A stretch of 64,000 nt of DNA from Rhodamnia argentea (taxonomy: Eukaryota > Streptophyta > Magnoliopsida > Myrtales > Myrtaceae): positions 24,661,826-24,725,825 of the forward strand of contig NC_063150.1 of assembly GCF_020921035.1 (NCBI RefSeq), read 5' to 3'. The notes beneath the pieces are model-generated. The model was given only the letters and a program-made list of their open reading frames with translations. It had not been told where the DNA came from and searched no databases. This document shows positions 12,261 to 25,389 of this stretch, in pieces. Each line of letters begins with the position of its first letter. Position 1 is the first letter of the stretch. The translations under genes were made by a program, and so were the position numbers.

Positions 12261-13493
12261 ATGGCAACGCTTGTGTGCCGAGGTTTGCAGTCGTGCCTAG
12301 ACCCCCACCTCGTGCAGGAGCCAATGGCCACCCTGAGGCTCAAACTGGTCTCCCCCAAAATCACCGCCAGCCACCACAGCCTCGCTCGCTCTCTTCTTGA
12401 TTTGAACTCCCCAAGTCCTCCTCACTGTCATCCCCTCCCCCAGCAACTCCTTGAAGACCCCAACCCCGCCCATCATCCTCATCACCATCCCCACCACCAC
12501 CACCACCACCATCATCATCCCTTCTCTTCATCATCATCAAATCCCCACCTGGGTCAGAGTCTTGGTGGTTGGAGCTTCTTGCACGCCCTCTCCACCACCA
12601 GCTACGGAGAACCCTCAGCCACACCCGACCAAGAACCGCCCGTTTACGTCCACCCTCTGGCGAGAGCCTCCTCGCTCAGGCTCAGCCCGCGGAGCTTGGA
12701 TCTCTGCACGGAGAACCTCGGCAGCGAGAGCAGCAACATCGTTCCCTCCCCCTTCGGCGACGACGATGGCGACCCCCGGGACGAAAGCAAGTCGGCCACG
12801 AGGGAACAGACAGCCACGAGGCCTTGGTCGACGCGCCAAATCATGAACGTGGATAACGTAAGCAAGAAAGCGAAACCTCGGACTAACATTGATAATAGCA
12901 ACAACAACAGTGGCGACTTCCCACCACCTTTGACGACGATAGCTAACGACTCGATACGAGTGAGGCCGCACAGGGGAGAAGGGAGGTTGATTCTCGAGGT
13001 CGTGAGGGCCCCACAGGGGAATCGTTCTTGCCTTCGTGCCGAGCGAAGCCATGGCCGCCTCAGGCTCTGCTTTTTCAAAGACGAGTCGCCTCTCTGCTTT
13101 GACTCCGAAGAAGAAGGTGACGACGGGGGAGAAAAAGACGTCGAGGCGGGGACCGAAGGCGACGCCGAAAACGAAACGGCCGAGAGCGACGTCGAGGAGG
13201 AAGGAGGAGGAACGGGAGAAGAACTGTTGCTAGTCGACGAAGAAGAAGAAGAAGAAGAAGACGAAGAAGAAGAGGGAGAGGCAGAGCAAGACGGTGATGG
13301 GGACGATTGGGAAGAGGAGGGCATGGAGGGAAGTGATGGGATTGTTGGGGGCAAGCCGGGGATGGAAATGCTGCATCATCGCCATCGCCATCGCCATCCC
13401 CAAAGGTCAAGCTGCTGTAAAGGAGGAGGGAAAGAGCACGAGAGCAACAGAAGATTGTTCGATTTGGAGGCTTTTCTGGTGGGCTTTTCTTAG
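12261..13493 (+). CDS. FANTASTIC FOUR (FAF)-like protein
   Basis: A single-exon gene of 410 codons. FAF proteins are plant-specific regulators linked to shoot meristem size (WUSCHEL pathway) in Arabidopsis; biochemical function is unknown. The diagnostic FAF domain is visible at residues about 220-271: it starts FPPPLTTI, continues through RPHRGEGRLILE and ends GRLRLCF. Around it are low-complexity segments: a histidine run at about residues 70-86, a glutamate/aspartate run at about 325-345 and an HRHRHRH stretch near 371-383. The C-terminal RLFDLEAFLVG segment resembles the end of longer FAF-like proteins. The ATG follows a GAGAGAGAG purine run and is the first in-frame start. A long antisense ORF is a shadow of the acidic repeats. 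Family assignment is firm; which FAF paralogue is not. Confidence 0.88.
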   Translation: MATLVCRGLQSCLDPHLVQEPMATLRLKLVSPKITASHHSLARSLLDLNSPSPPHCHPLPQQLLEDPNPAHHPHHHPHHHHHHHHHPFSSSSSNPHLGQSLGGWSFLHALSTTSYGEPSATPDQEPPVYVHPLARASSLRLSPRSLDLCTENLGSESSNIVPSPFGDDDGDPRDESKSATREQTATRPWSTRQIMNVDNVSKKAKPRTNIDNSNNNSGDFPPPLTTIANDSIRVRPHRGEGRLILEVVRAPQGNRSCLRAERSHGRLRLCFFKDESPLCFDSEEEGDDGGEKDVEAGTEGDAENETAESDVEEEGGGTGEELLLVDEEEEEEEDEEEEGEAEQDGDGDDWEEEGMEGSDGIVGGKPGMEMLHHRHRHRHPQRSSCCKGGGKEHESNRRLFDLEAFLVGFS

Positions 13494-16233
13494 AGGAGAT
13501 CTCCCTCCCTCCCACCATGGAACTTCAAATTATAATTCTCTCTTCTTCTTCTTTTTTCCATCTATCTTTTCGTTTCTTAATTTTGATTAATATTATTGTC
13601 ACTACTATTATTAGCATTTTTTATTGTCTTTTTCAGCTTGATTTTCTCTTATTTGGGGGTCGCATGTTTATGTTTCATGTACAACTCTTGCTTGTGATGG
13701 TTGACCGTTATTATCGTTATGTGTAGTTAACCTTAAACGCCCCTCGAAATGGGAAAAAACACAAAAGAAAAAAAAAATGACATCATAGGCTCATGTGGGT
13801 TCTCGCTTGTCCCATTTCCTTTTAAGTGACTAAACTACGGTTTCTCGATTTTAACAAGAGAGGAAACACATCCCGTGATTCTCTCCATGTACCATAGAAA
13901 AACCCTAAAGGTCTACTACGAGTAATGGGTTTTCCATTTTCTACTGCTCGACATGGGCGAGTCTCGCCCGCTGGATCTTAGAAATGCATCTTCGATTCGA
14001 GTCGATAAGAGCGGTAAAACATAGTGAAAGGAGGCGGGTAAATCTGCTCAATCAAAGACGTGCCGACCGTGCCGAACGGCAATCGTAGCGGCTGTCGAGT
14101 AGAGACAAGTCGAATAATGTCACGAAGAACATGAGAGTCGAACGAAATGTCAATCTATTTCAATGTGCTTGTTTCTTTCTTGAAAAATGATTATTATGTG
14201 CTGTTTGGATAGCACTTCATTAGTGTTGATTGGTCGAAACAAGCAATGAAAAGAGCCAGAGCATTACTAAAGATTGGTGGGTTCATTGAAAAATGGATGC
14301 CGACGCGGCTGACCACCTTACAAATAAAAAAACTCAATAGCCGCTTCCTCAAATAATAATGGCTTTGATACCAAGTCAAGTATTATGGTGACAGAAAGTG
14401 TAATATCCTGCACATTTCCACTGAAGAGTACATGAGTCAATTTACAGGCTTTACATTATGACTCTCTACTGTAGAAAACTATCAATTACAGTTAACTAAA
14501 ATAAATCGAAAAATGTCAATGTATGTGCTGCAGAATTTCTGGTCTCACGTTCTCGTGGTACAACCTTTGGATAAGAAAATATGTACCAAAGCACCATCAT
14601 AGTCCAACCATTATGTTCTGTCGAGACACCATTGCTTGAGACACAACCCAATAATGCACCCCTCACCGGGCAACTTGCCTCGTACGGATGTGATCTGCAC
14701 ATGTAGGTGATGATCTCTCTTCCATTTCAATTTTTTTTTTGTGTGTGTGGGAAAAAGATCCGCTTTATGTTGGGACGGTGACACAAACTTTAGACAAACA
14801 TGTAATGTGATCGTTGAACTTTTAATTTGTTCAACGTGATCCCCGAATTTTGGCTCGGTATGCAATGCAATCTCCAAAATTTATCTAAAATCTATCTCAA
14901 CGATATTTAAGTATCATCAAATAGACACGAGATTTTTTGGAATGGTAAGGTATAACCACATAACACATAACTATAGGTGAAATTTTTATTTAGATCTATT
15001 TCCCACTCATCTAAACTTGGTAGACCTGTATACAGAAACTAGTTAAGTATTTATAGGATTCAAATTTAGAACTCTATGAACAAAAAAATCAAGAGCAAAA
15101 GTTTTTAAGATGAAGATCGCCCTAAACATACTCTCAGTCTCAGCTTGTACTATGCATAAATCTCGGAAAGCGCATATGAATTTCTTGCGGCCGTTTTGTC
15201 CTTGTCCAGATAACGTTCTGCAGGAATTTCAGAGACGAGATACAACAAAATTGCACGGGGAAATCCCATAATGACGATGCTGCCTAAGTTTTGAAAAATC
15301 TAGGGGGAAGGATCCTCTCCGCAAGCGAAAGAGACACACGTGACAAACAGCAAAATTCACGCCGATCTCCGCAAGATTTGGATAGAGCCCCACCCTCGAC
15401 TTGGTCGCTCTCTCACCACATGTTGTTTCGGATAGAATGTGGTACGAGAGCTCCGGACATGTGCTGCTTTGATCGCTGTCGTCGTGAATTATTTCGAGAA
15501 AATGGAGCGTTCGTAAAATAATGAATGCAAAAGAATGGGCGCGCGAAATACAGGGTGGAAATTAAGAAGAAAGCGAAACTTCGTACAAATTTTGCGAGGG
15601 ACCGTCCTTCGGATCTCTCCCTTTTTACAGAGAGCATAGATATTTCAGACATTCATGTCAAAAAAAAAAAAACTCGCCAATTTGGCCAATCTTAATGTGG
15701 ATGGGCCAATCTTACATGTGATGTAGAAGTCCACTTGCTATAAGTACCTAAGAAGATCTAGTTTCGCACGAAGCCATCCCATTTTCTTAAACCCCGATCG
15801 ATCTGACTAGGGCTTCGGCGGGCGGACTCGGCCGGCCTTGACGGTCTTAGCCACGTTGAAGACTCGAGCATCCCCGCCCGTAGCCCATGCGATCCGACAA
15901 AGACCCCTGATCGTCGATTCGGATGTCTGATTGTATGCACCCTTTAAAGCAAAAAAGCCTCAAGACACAAACCCCGATTTGCCTAATTGGGTCGATCTTT
16001 ACGTCCATAAAAAGGCGAAGACCAATTCAAAAGATGTGTGGCACTGGCATCCAACGAGACGATCTAATCCATATGACAAATCAAATGGCCAATCGAAACG
16101 TGCCACGTGGATCGATTACACATGTGGGTTGAGTAGTAATAAAGTGCAAAATTTGAAGGGAGGTGGACGTTTTTTCAATGGTTCCCAAAGGGAGGAAAAC
16201 TTCAATTATTGGTCGTTAAAGGAAAAAAAAAGT

Positions 16234-16274
<41 letters not shown>

Positions 16275-17146
16275 TGTATGCTTTACCAAAATTTTGGATT
16301 TTATTATTATTTTGTTTTTTGCCATACTAAGGTGTTGGCAAAAATATTTGATTCCCCACCTCTTTCCATTGCTTAAGGAGGGGGTAATGGATTCTTCAGT
16401 GCTCATTGGTGGGTCTTTGCTTTTTGCTGAGACAACGAGCTATTGGCAAATCTAAGACACATGAAGACAACAAGGTTTTGTCCCACGCGATGCAAGAAAC
16501 ACGTTTTAGCGTGGCAAAAAAATTTGATTTCATGCTCCTATTAATTTAATCACGGGGAAACTGTCCAATCAGCTGCAAAACCTACTGTATAAATGCCAAT
16601 TAGTTCCGAACCTTTCGATTTCGTCAGAAAATATTATCCCAAAACCGCGCACGAGATCCTCGATGTGGTCCTTCCGGTCAATCTTTGCCGGATGTTGCTC
16701 GACGGCGGTGTGCCACGTAGCATGATCGGAGAAGACTAGACCGCTATATCGAGGCTTTCCGGCGAAAATCAATTGGAACGGCCACATCGAAATTTCGCAC
16801 AAAAATTTATCACTGAATCGGCGGAATTGGATAGTTTAAGATTAAATTGATATCTGTGCAAAGACTAATGAGGTAATTTTGTCTTTTTAACCATAAGCGG
16901 GCATATACAATGATTTTCAGACCTAATAGATACGCGACTTCACATTATGTTGGGCGAAAAGCCAAAAAAAAAAAGAAGCGATTTGAAACTTGCATCGTCT
17001 CTATATAGGAAAGGGACAGAAAATGCCTATCGCACTTTAGAAGAGAGAATATACAAGGGATGGTAATCGTGAATCCTTCTCGTTTTCCTTCTTTCTGCTC
17101 AGCCAGCTGCTAATTCGAGCCCTTTATATTATATAGTTACTTTTTA
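13494..17146. other. Intergenic DNA downstream of FAF-like gene
   Basis: The first 250 bases are AT-rich and probably include the FAF 3' untranslated region. Around 14770-14885 is one arm-like block of the 'AACTTTTAATTTGTTCAACGTGATC' kind, also seen in the foldback at 25395-25780, without a clear partner. An (ATT)n microsatellite is at 16235-16274. A 174-codon ORF crosses that microsatellite and is not credible. No gene recognised. Confidence 0.5.
16235..16274. repeat. (ATT)n microsatellite
   Basis: About 40 bases of perfect ATT trinucleotides. It creates artificial poly-leucine and poly-asparagine reading frames on the two strands. Confidence 0.95.
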
Positions 17147-17884
17147 TAAAAATTATCCAAAAAGTCCTAAACCTATTGTCATTTTATCAATTTAGTTATA
17201 AACCTTCTAATTTTGCCAATTGTGTCATGAACATTTTCACGTTTTGCCAATGGCCGAAAATTGCTGATGTGGACGTTGTCCGGGCTTACGTGAACTATTT
17301 TTAATAAGTTTTTGATTTTTTATTATTGATTGTTATTGATTTTTTATTTTTCATTTCTCTCTTCTTTTCTTTTTTCTTCTTTTTTTTTTTGGCTCAAAGT
17401 GCAAGCGGTGTCTCCAGCCACCGGCCAAGGGCCGTGGATGGCGAGGGGCAAGGGTAGCAGCTTTTGCCGGATTTGACTAGGGCTCACGAGCCCTCACAAG
17501 GTGTCACGAGCCCTCTCCGACCACAGAGAGGGAGGGTGTGGCCTTTGCCTAGGGGCTAATGGGGCTCGCCGACCCTCAATCGGTGGTCGGCGGCCCCGCG
17601 GACCCTTTAAACCAAAAAAAGAAAAGAAAGAAAAGGAAAAATGAAAAAAAAATAAAAAATTTGAAAAAGTATGGTAATATTATTAAAAAAATTATCCGCG
17701 TCAACGCCAAGCGTGTCACGTAAGTCCGTCGACATTCACGGCAGGGATTTTCAGTCAAAATTGGCTGAATGGACTCAATTAGCCAAACGTGAAAAAGTTT
17801 TAGTACTCAATTGGCAAAATTAAAAGGTTTATGATTGAATAGCCAAAAGTGCAATAAGTTTAGGACTTTTTAGACAATTTTTTC
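17147..17884. mobile_element. Foldback element with GC-rich core
   Basis: The left arm (about 17147-17290) contains 'AAAAAGTCCTAAAC', 'TAAACCTTCTAATTTTGCCA' and 'CACGTTTTGCCAA'. The right arm (about 17700-17884) carries the same motifs in reverse complement and reverse order. The core at about 17400-17600 is GC-rich with 'GGGCTC..GAGCCC' and 'GCCGACCCTC' motifs. No transposase is present. A target duplication cannot be read with confidence because both ends are in poly-A/T. Confidence 0.75.
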
Positions 17885-20198
17885 AATTTTTTTTTTTGTT
17901 ATATTTTCCCTCCATTCAGCCAAAGGTGGAGCAAATTTCATCCAACCGACTTTTTTTATTAGCGGGTTACAAACATGGACATCACCCAGATTTATAACCG
18001 TTATATCTCTAATTTGTGGGTTACGAGTTAATTATGGGCATCAACCATATGCAAAAATTTAACTAAATACAAATACGGGGACGTCAATGAGGAAAAATGT
18101 TGATAAAGGAAAACCCTAGTTCATAAGTATATACGTCCGTGATGCCTCATGTATATAACAGATAAATTACAAGGGTTGTTGGAGAAGGTTTATTTTGGCT
18201 ACAGTTAACTTCATCCCCGCCTCTAACCAACATGCTACAAGTTACAAACATCACTCGCGAGTCGCGTGCACACTGACGAAAATTAAAGGCCGGTGATGAT
18301 CTTAACTGTGCGTAATTTGCCGATCAGAAGATTGATTGGATGAACTAATCTCCGACCGGGAACGGGGAAAACACGACCCCCCTGTTTTTTCCGTCCAAAT
18401 CGTCTATGCCTAAGTTGAAAAAGTGGGTTGAAGCCCTTGGTTGCCACACCTCTCTACGTCACCTGCTCATGTCAATGTGTCTTATGTAAATAGCATTGTG
18501 GCAATCCAGCCAAGCTCAAGTGACTTCATGGGAACATTCCCAACAACTTCTACAGAACTCACACAGGAAAAAGAAAAACCAAAAACTTCGATCCTGCTCA
18601 TGAGCAGAACACCGGCGTTTGTCTCTCCAATTCGGTCAAGGGTCGTACCAATCCATCACCTTGGACCCTCTAGAATCCCCTGGTCTCTCCTTAAACAGCC
18701 TCTCCCTTTTCATTAGGTTCGTCGATCAACATCCGAGAATCCTGGTCTTTCACGTCAAGAATTTACACAACAATACAAGATTTAAAGTTTAGGAAGTTAT
18801 CCCATCTGCTTGATGCTAAGCAATCTTTTCGTGCATGCACATTGGCCCTTGCATGTCACCCCAAAGTTTGAAACTTTTGAGACCCCTTTTTCCCAGAGTC
18901 AAAAAGAGAACAATCAAAGGAAAATATCTGATGGAACTTCAAAATCTTGCTGACCATCACCACCAACCGACCCGTCAACTGACATTTGATCATTGGGGGC
19001 GCGTTAATGGTGAGAACGCCTTTTTGATGAGTTAGGAGGGAACAAAAGGGAATTCTTCAGGATTCTGTGGCTTCGGAAGGGAAGATTGCGTGAAGAGCAT
19101 GGACGTAAAAACACAGAGACAAGTTCAGGACCGACCCGTGAACGACAGCTTTCTATCCCCCCGACATATCATCATTTGCTTAATCCCATACTTTGTTAGT
19201 TGTCATCCTGTCACTTGAACGAAAAAGATTCTTGGTTATGAATTAACTCTTAATCGTGATTAGGATAACACGATGCACAGAATCACCTTTTTAACTGTAG
19301 TATATACCATGGTGGGGGTACCTGTAGAGTTTGTGATGAGAAATTATGCACATTTCAGTTTTAAGCTTTTTGGGTTCTGCAATTAATTGTCCATTTTATG
19401 CTGCTTTTGCCTCTTTAGAAATGTGAATGTCCATTGGACATGTGCAAGATTATTACTAAGCATGACTCCAAACAGATGGTTAGCTCATGATAGAACCGAC
19501 CGCCCAAAAGTGCGCAAACATGTGCAAATCGCTTTTCACTCTGTCTCGTGGAAAATTCAGACATTTTCGTGACCCAAAATCATGGATGTTTTGGATTCCG
19601 GACGCGACAGATGAAGTTGCTCACTGGACCAGCAGACATCAGGTACATTTCATATGTCCAAGGAGATGAGTGAGGCAGTGATCCAGCCGGATATTTCTGT
19701 CCCTAGATTAGCCCAAAAGGAAAAGTTCAAAAAAGAGGATCTAGAATCCATAATTTGATTGACTATACTGGAGAAAAAAAAGGGATTCCCCCCAAGCTCG
19801 TGATGCTTGCCGGTAGTACTTTCTATTGTTGCAGATATGAAAGCCATGAAGTCCGATCGTGAATTCTGCTGAGACAAGAGGGTCTTTTCGAACTACGAAA
19901 TTGTAGAAATGAGCCCAATTAGCACGAATATTCAATCTCTTATGCCTGATATACCAGATGTTTCTCATTCTTTGCTATAAGAACTGGAACTTTTATGAGA
20001 ATGAATGATTTCTGCTAATGCAGCATCCCCCCTTACCAAAAATGAACAAGAAAATTTCAACTCTAAATAAGTTCGGATTCGTATTAAGATTTACAATAAT
20101 TTCTGTAACCATAGGTTTCCTGTACAAGACATGAGCCAGAAAGGCAAAAAGCAAAAAGGAAAAAAAAAAGACTGTCCCAAACAATGCCAAGAAGAGCA
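17885..20198. other. Intergenic DNA; end includes helicase 3' untranslated region
   Basis: No conserved protein seen on either strand. A 91-codon ORF near 18441-18716 has no recognisable motif and no splice partners. The last few hundred bases, read on the - strand, follow the helicase stop codon and are probably its 3' untranslated region. Confidence 0.45.
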
Positions 20199-23100
20199 TC
20201 AAAGTGACAAGTCGAGCTCTTCACAGTCAAACATCAGCTCATTCTCATACCTCTTCAGTACAAACCTCTCTTCAGATGCTATAATGCTGGTGACAATGCA
20301 GTTCTTGTTCGAGAATGGCTTCCTACCTGTCCTTCCAGCTCGATGAAGGTAATCTACGGCACTCCTCGGAAGATCGAAGTTGTAAATATGAGTTGTTTCA
20401 GGCAGGTCGATACCTCTGGCCGCGATATCAGTTGCTACGATAAGATAACCTTCTTTTTGTCTCACTTCCTGTCGTCCAAATACGAAGGAATAAAATATGA
20501 AGTCAGGGACCCGACATATTTTCACCAATAGACTGGCTAGGATGTGCTTCAGTATGCCCATGTTTGGCATGACGAGGAGTATTTGCCTAGTTTAACTTGA
20601 GAAGGTCTACTTTAGGCGTCAATGAAGGTTATGAAGAAAGAAAGGGTATTCCCAAAGATAACACAGTTGTAGTCAGATAATTTCCTTACGGGAATTATAT
20701 ATAATCTCTTTGATACTGCTAAGCGCTACCAAATGATAATGGTCCGTTAAGGTTTTGCAGCATCTTTCGTCCTGTCTCAAATGAATCTGGCATCTCAGAT
20801 CCTCAGGGAATAAGTGTAAAATCCATCTCATTCCAAATTTATTATAAGATGAACACCGTTGAAAGGCATATCTTTAATATGCCAAATTTCTCAACCGTGA
20901 GCATCCTCAAAGTGAGGGAAGAAACATCATGATGGAAAAAGTGAAAAGCACTTACCGAGAGTGAAGCTGCTCGGGCATTAAAATTCATGTCTTCTTCTAG
21001 AAGGAGAATATTAGAGCAACTTCCATAAGAATTCTTCAAGAATTCAAGTAGAAGAGTTGTTGGCGGTGCATTTCCAGCCTTTTTTGACTTCTCAGACTAC
21101 ACGCACATAAGATAGAATTGGTTAGTGGACCCATGGACTGCTGTTTACGAAGGTGTATTCACGTTATATGTGTGTGCTCATGAACGCTACAAGCTTCTGA
21201 AGAATCTGTAAATACAAGCTGCATTCACTTTAATACATTCCAATAACCCTCTTCATGCAGGCAAACTTTTGGCCCATCATTAAAAACTCCTCATATTTGG
21301 AAACCAATTTTCATTCAGCAACCAAGATAAACGTCATAAGAGCATAAAATTCTTTCACTGGTGTGAAGAACACAATATTTGTTTTATTTGATGCACCTGC
21401 ATATGGACAGATGACCCTACTGATGCATGAAACTCTCCCAGTCCATTAAACATTTTTCAGCTAATATAAATAATCACTGCTGCATGAATTGGGGATGGAG
21501 CCTGCCATATCATACATCAGTTGACATGTTTCGACACCACTTTTCATTATCCGGATAAACATCTTCTGCTCTATTCATGCTTATAACAAGTACAGCACCA
21601 AAAAATTCTGAATAAGCTATGGAAAAGCAATGCAGGATGTGCATCAGGCAGTATACCTGCTCGCCAACAAATATAATTGCAGAATCGGGGCGGTCCCACT
21701 GTAACAAGTATAGCAAGGTCTGATGTCTCCTATGCCTATGACACGTCTGAAGCAGATAGAAGCGTGAAGCATGTCAAAAGCCAATGATCATCAATTGAGT
21801 ACAGGGACTATGAAGATGAACATAAAATGAGCAGATGCATCACTTCTATGAAAGAGTCCATGGATCAAGTCTCCCATTCAACGTCCTTACCACAAATCTA
21901 TGATTTAGACATGATGGCATAGGCTCTATTGGATTGACATGGATGTGAACCACGTCAGTCTGTGACAGGCAAAATCATATTAAGATAAAATCAGTGAGTG
22001 CATGAGTAAACCCCAACAGAACATTCGCAAGAATGATAGCTTCATGAAACCAACCTTAGTCCACTTCTGTTGTATACAATCATGTAAAAATCGCTTATGC
22101 TGAGGTATGGATGCACTAGCAAAAACAGTTTGACGGCTGTTGCATGATGAGTACGACATCAACAGCTTCCGGAGAGAGCTGACTTGCTTGGAAGAGTTGA
22201 ACATGAAATCCACCTAGGCAGCAGCAAAGTCAGAATGTCAGTTCTTCGTCCTACAACATCCAGAAAGTATCATCCTCGTATAAAACAAGATATGGAGGCC
22301 CCAATGGGATAAACCCACATCTTTAATAATCTCTAATGTGGTGATTATATGGTACCCAATGAAATATACTTGCAACACTATAGACCAATCATGGCAATAC
22401 ATGCTAACTGAATATCCTCTCTTAAAAAGGACCCTTCACCAGTCACTCTAATCACCATAGGCATATGAGAGGCAATAACTGTCCACCCTAAAAATACTAG
22501 TGAATTCTGAATACATTTAAAAAAAAAAAAAAAAAATGAGCGCCACTTGTGAATGCGTGGGGACTTATCTGGAGGAGAAAGTAATCTAGCATCTTAACAA
22601 GAATTGTGGGTTAATGAATCAGCTTTCAGATGTGAAGAAGGTCTAGCTCCAAAAATAAGAACTCAACTTTTACCCAATTTACCTCGTCAATCACTAGAAT
22701 CTGCACCGTGTCAAGTTTAAAAACTTGCTTCTCCAGCATCTGGCACAAACTCCGGATGGTTGCCACTAGTATTGCTGGGGGTTCTGCCTAAAAATGTTAC
22801 AAGGAAAAGCCAAGGAGGTCATATTGAAGGTCGACACAAGAAATCGGTCAACAGCATGCTTCAATATTAGAAAAGCAACCCAAAGACATAGCTACATTAG
22901 GCAATTGATATTTGTTAGCACTTGAATGGACAAGTGTGGGGATTTTAGGTGGGCTATTTTAACTGCCAGCTTGTGTTATCATACTTCTAGTCAGACAGGT
23001 CCTCTTCTGTTCTCAGGTTTAAAGACCTCAGCACGAAAATTTAGCCTTTTCCTCTTCTTAGTAATCTTTATTTAAGATTCATTAGCTCAAAGCTGGAAAT

Positions 23101-25252
23101 TTCACTAAAACTAAAAGTCGAGTTACAGGGATACTTGTAAGAGTGTGAACAGAATAATCAAATCAATGAGCAAGTTAACCCGCAAATATTCAGTCATGAA
23201 AAAGGAGACAACTAAATATACACATGAGTATCAATAAAGAGACAAACTTATTTTGACCAAAAATGGAAGAACTTACAGCAATTGTCAATGGAATAAATGA
23301 GTAAACTAATATGCGGGAGAATAGTTTTGCATAAATTGCAGGAAAAAACATTTTGACATCATTAATCCTACAAAAGCAAATGGATACCAGCATATGATAT
23401 TCAGTCAAAAAAAGGGAAAAAAAGTATAATGCACAAGCCTTCTTTTTTTACAGAGCAATCACAAAAATGTAGTTGAAGTATATCAGAAGATAGCTCTGCT
23501 AATAGTGTGTAGGTCTCCCCGGAGAGGGAAGGATAGTAGTAGCAAGCTAAGCATTTCAATATTGATTCTCCATGACTTCTTCCATATATGTGAATGCTAG
23601 TCATTTCCTCTGATCAATAAGTACACTAATTATACAACAAGGGTTTTCAAGAATTACTGTTTCTATATATCAGTTACAATGACAGTTATTAGTAATTTAT
23701 CAGCACTAGCTTAACTGTAATCTTATGCTCAGAAAGCACACCACAAACATATGCAGCCTATGGAAACACACATGCACAGAGAGAGAGAGACCTTTAACCA
23801 ACTCTTGTGTCTTTTCAATGTACCTCCATCTAGAAGAGCCATAACAGTACATGGTTTATTCTGCTTCATTTCAAGATCCATCGGCTTTGCAGCCAACAGC
23901 CGAGCAACTTTGGCTACCTTGACATAAATGCATAACAATAAGAAGAAGACATGACATTGTACTCTTAATGTAGCGTGATAGCATTTTATGCAGATATAAC
24001 AACCACATTCTACTTTACAATAGTGAAAGAGAACCAGAAGACCAAAGGGAAAATGTCAAATGAATTATCATAACCAGAAATCTACCTGAATGCCAAGTTC
24101 TCGGGTGGGGACGACTATTAATGCTTGTACAGAAGACCGTTGGGTGTTCATAACTGAAAATATCCGCAGAAGGTACGTCAGCGTCTTCCCGGAACCTGTC
24201 TAGATGGCCAAAAGCATGAGTGCACCGGCTATGTCAATGTAGAATCCTTTTACTTTTTCTTCCTTAGTTGAGTTCATATGCAGAGTCAAAGAGTAATTCC
24301 AATTAAGTTGGAAGTCTGAACATCCATGGTATAGATCATATCACCTCAGACACATATTAGACAACTCTTTTCTTGAACATCTCCTCGTAACTCAACTTAC
24401 ACGACCGTGAATTGACCAATATAGCGGAATACTTCATGACTGCCTGGTGCAAAGCAGTCTTAAGCCTTTTGGAAAAGTTGCAAAGTAGTCCTTCCGTTCA
24501 TATTTTCCCCCAAATTGCCTACGTGGGAGTCTTTCCGGGAAACTGATGAATGGAAGGACTGCACCACGTCTTTTTAAATTCTCATAAAGGGTGTAAGACT
24601 GCACTGCACAAATTAAAAGGCTCCGGCATCCGACTTAATCGCATTTACTGCCAACTTCCAGTGTACTCATTTTCTCGTTCTGTTCTTAACAGAGAACTGA
24701 AACCAATGGCAAATAAGAGACCAACCTGAGCATGAAGCACGCAGTCTCTCCCAGAGAAAAGGGCAGGCAATGCTTCTCTCTGAACATCAGTCGCTAATAC
24801 GTACCCAACTTCCTCCATCCTGCAAAATCACCCAACATAAAATTCTCCATATAGCTCCAAAGACCCAATATGGGCAAAACAATAACGAAACCCGCCTTCA
24901 TTTCGGTTCATGCTCTCACTTCTCGCTCTAAAGTAACAATCTTTGAACTTGGTATTAACACTTGCCTGCGCAGGATATGCTCGGGGACGTGGCCGCTACA
25001 AATTCTTCTCAGTGTGGGAGGGGCTGATTCCGGGTCGGCTTCCTCGTCCGTCACGGGGGAGAAGCTAACGAGGGCTCGCGGTGGCTCGTGACTGGGCGTG
25101 GAGAGAGGAGATTGAATTGGGCGAGCGATGACGGTCGAGAACTTGGGCTCCGGGTTTCGGGGAAGAAAGAGGGACGAAGAAGAGACGAGCTTTGTTGCAG
25201 GAGAAACGGGAGCACAGAGAAAGGCGAGCGGAGTGGTCGGAGAAGCGGCCAT
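20199..25252 (-). CDS. RH58: DEAD-box ATP-dependent RNA helicase, RH58 type, probably chloroplast
   Basis: Ten exons: 25252-24966, 24819-24726, 24199-24086, 23917-23792, 22787-22683, 22213-22055, 21959-21891, 21746-21657, 21096-20956, 20468-20199; joined they give 484 codons plus stop. Residues 1-75 are Ser/Pro/Ala-rich with few acidic residues at the start, like a plastid transit peptide. Helicase motifs in order: motif I TGSGKT (128-133), Ia PTRELG (159-164), II DEVD (241-244), III SAS (275-277), IV-like IIFVGEQ (about 342-348), [11 protein letters not shown] (about 407-416), [10 protein letters not shown] (437-444). The motif II variant DEVD, the text around HVPEHILRR and the sequence [15 protein letters not shown] fit RH58, which unwinds RNA using ATP. 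The first intron is GC-AG; the others are GT-AG. Start chosen as the ATG that begins the transit-like segment; a longer in-frame upstream ATG (25387) reads through improbable sequence. Confidence 0.9.
24820..24965 (-). other. GC-AG intron (intron 1 of the helicase)
   Basis: The exon 1 end reads CGCAG followed by GCAAGT, and exon 2 begins after TTTTGCAG. Only this GC donor keeps the frame (the Arg codon AGG is split AG|G and continues into [10 protein letters not shown], the family's Q-motif region). The nearby GT two bases further in would shift the frame. AG|GCAAGT is the classic consensus for the rare GC-AG intron class. Confidence 0.85.
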
Positions 25253-25389
25253 TGTCGAGCAAGAAGCTCGCTCCTCGGACAAGAGCAGTGACCGGAATGG
25301 AAAGTGGATACGTCTGAGTCTGACCCTGTAAGCAAATCCTCTTCGTTTGCCTTTTGCCCGAGTTAAATCGAATTTAATTAAAACCATTC

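Noticed and set aside
12644..13354. A 236-codon - strand ORF rich in serine
   Set aside because: It is the antisense shadow of the glutamate- and aspartate-rich FAF-like coding sequence.
15931..16455. A 174-codon + strand ORF
   Set aside because: Its middle is a poly-leucine run produced by the (ATT)n microsatellite, and the flanking parts match no family.
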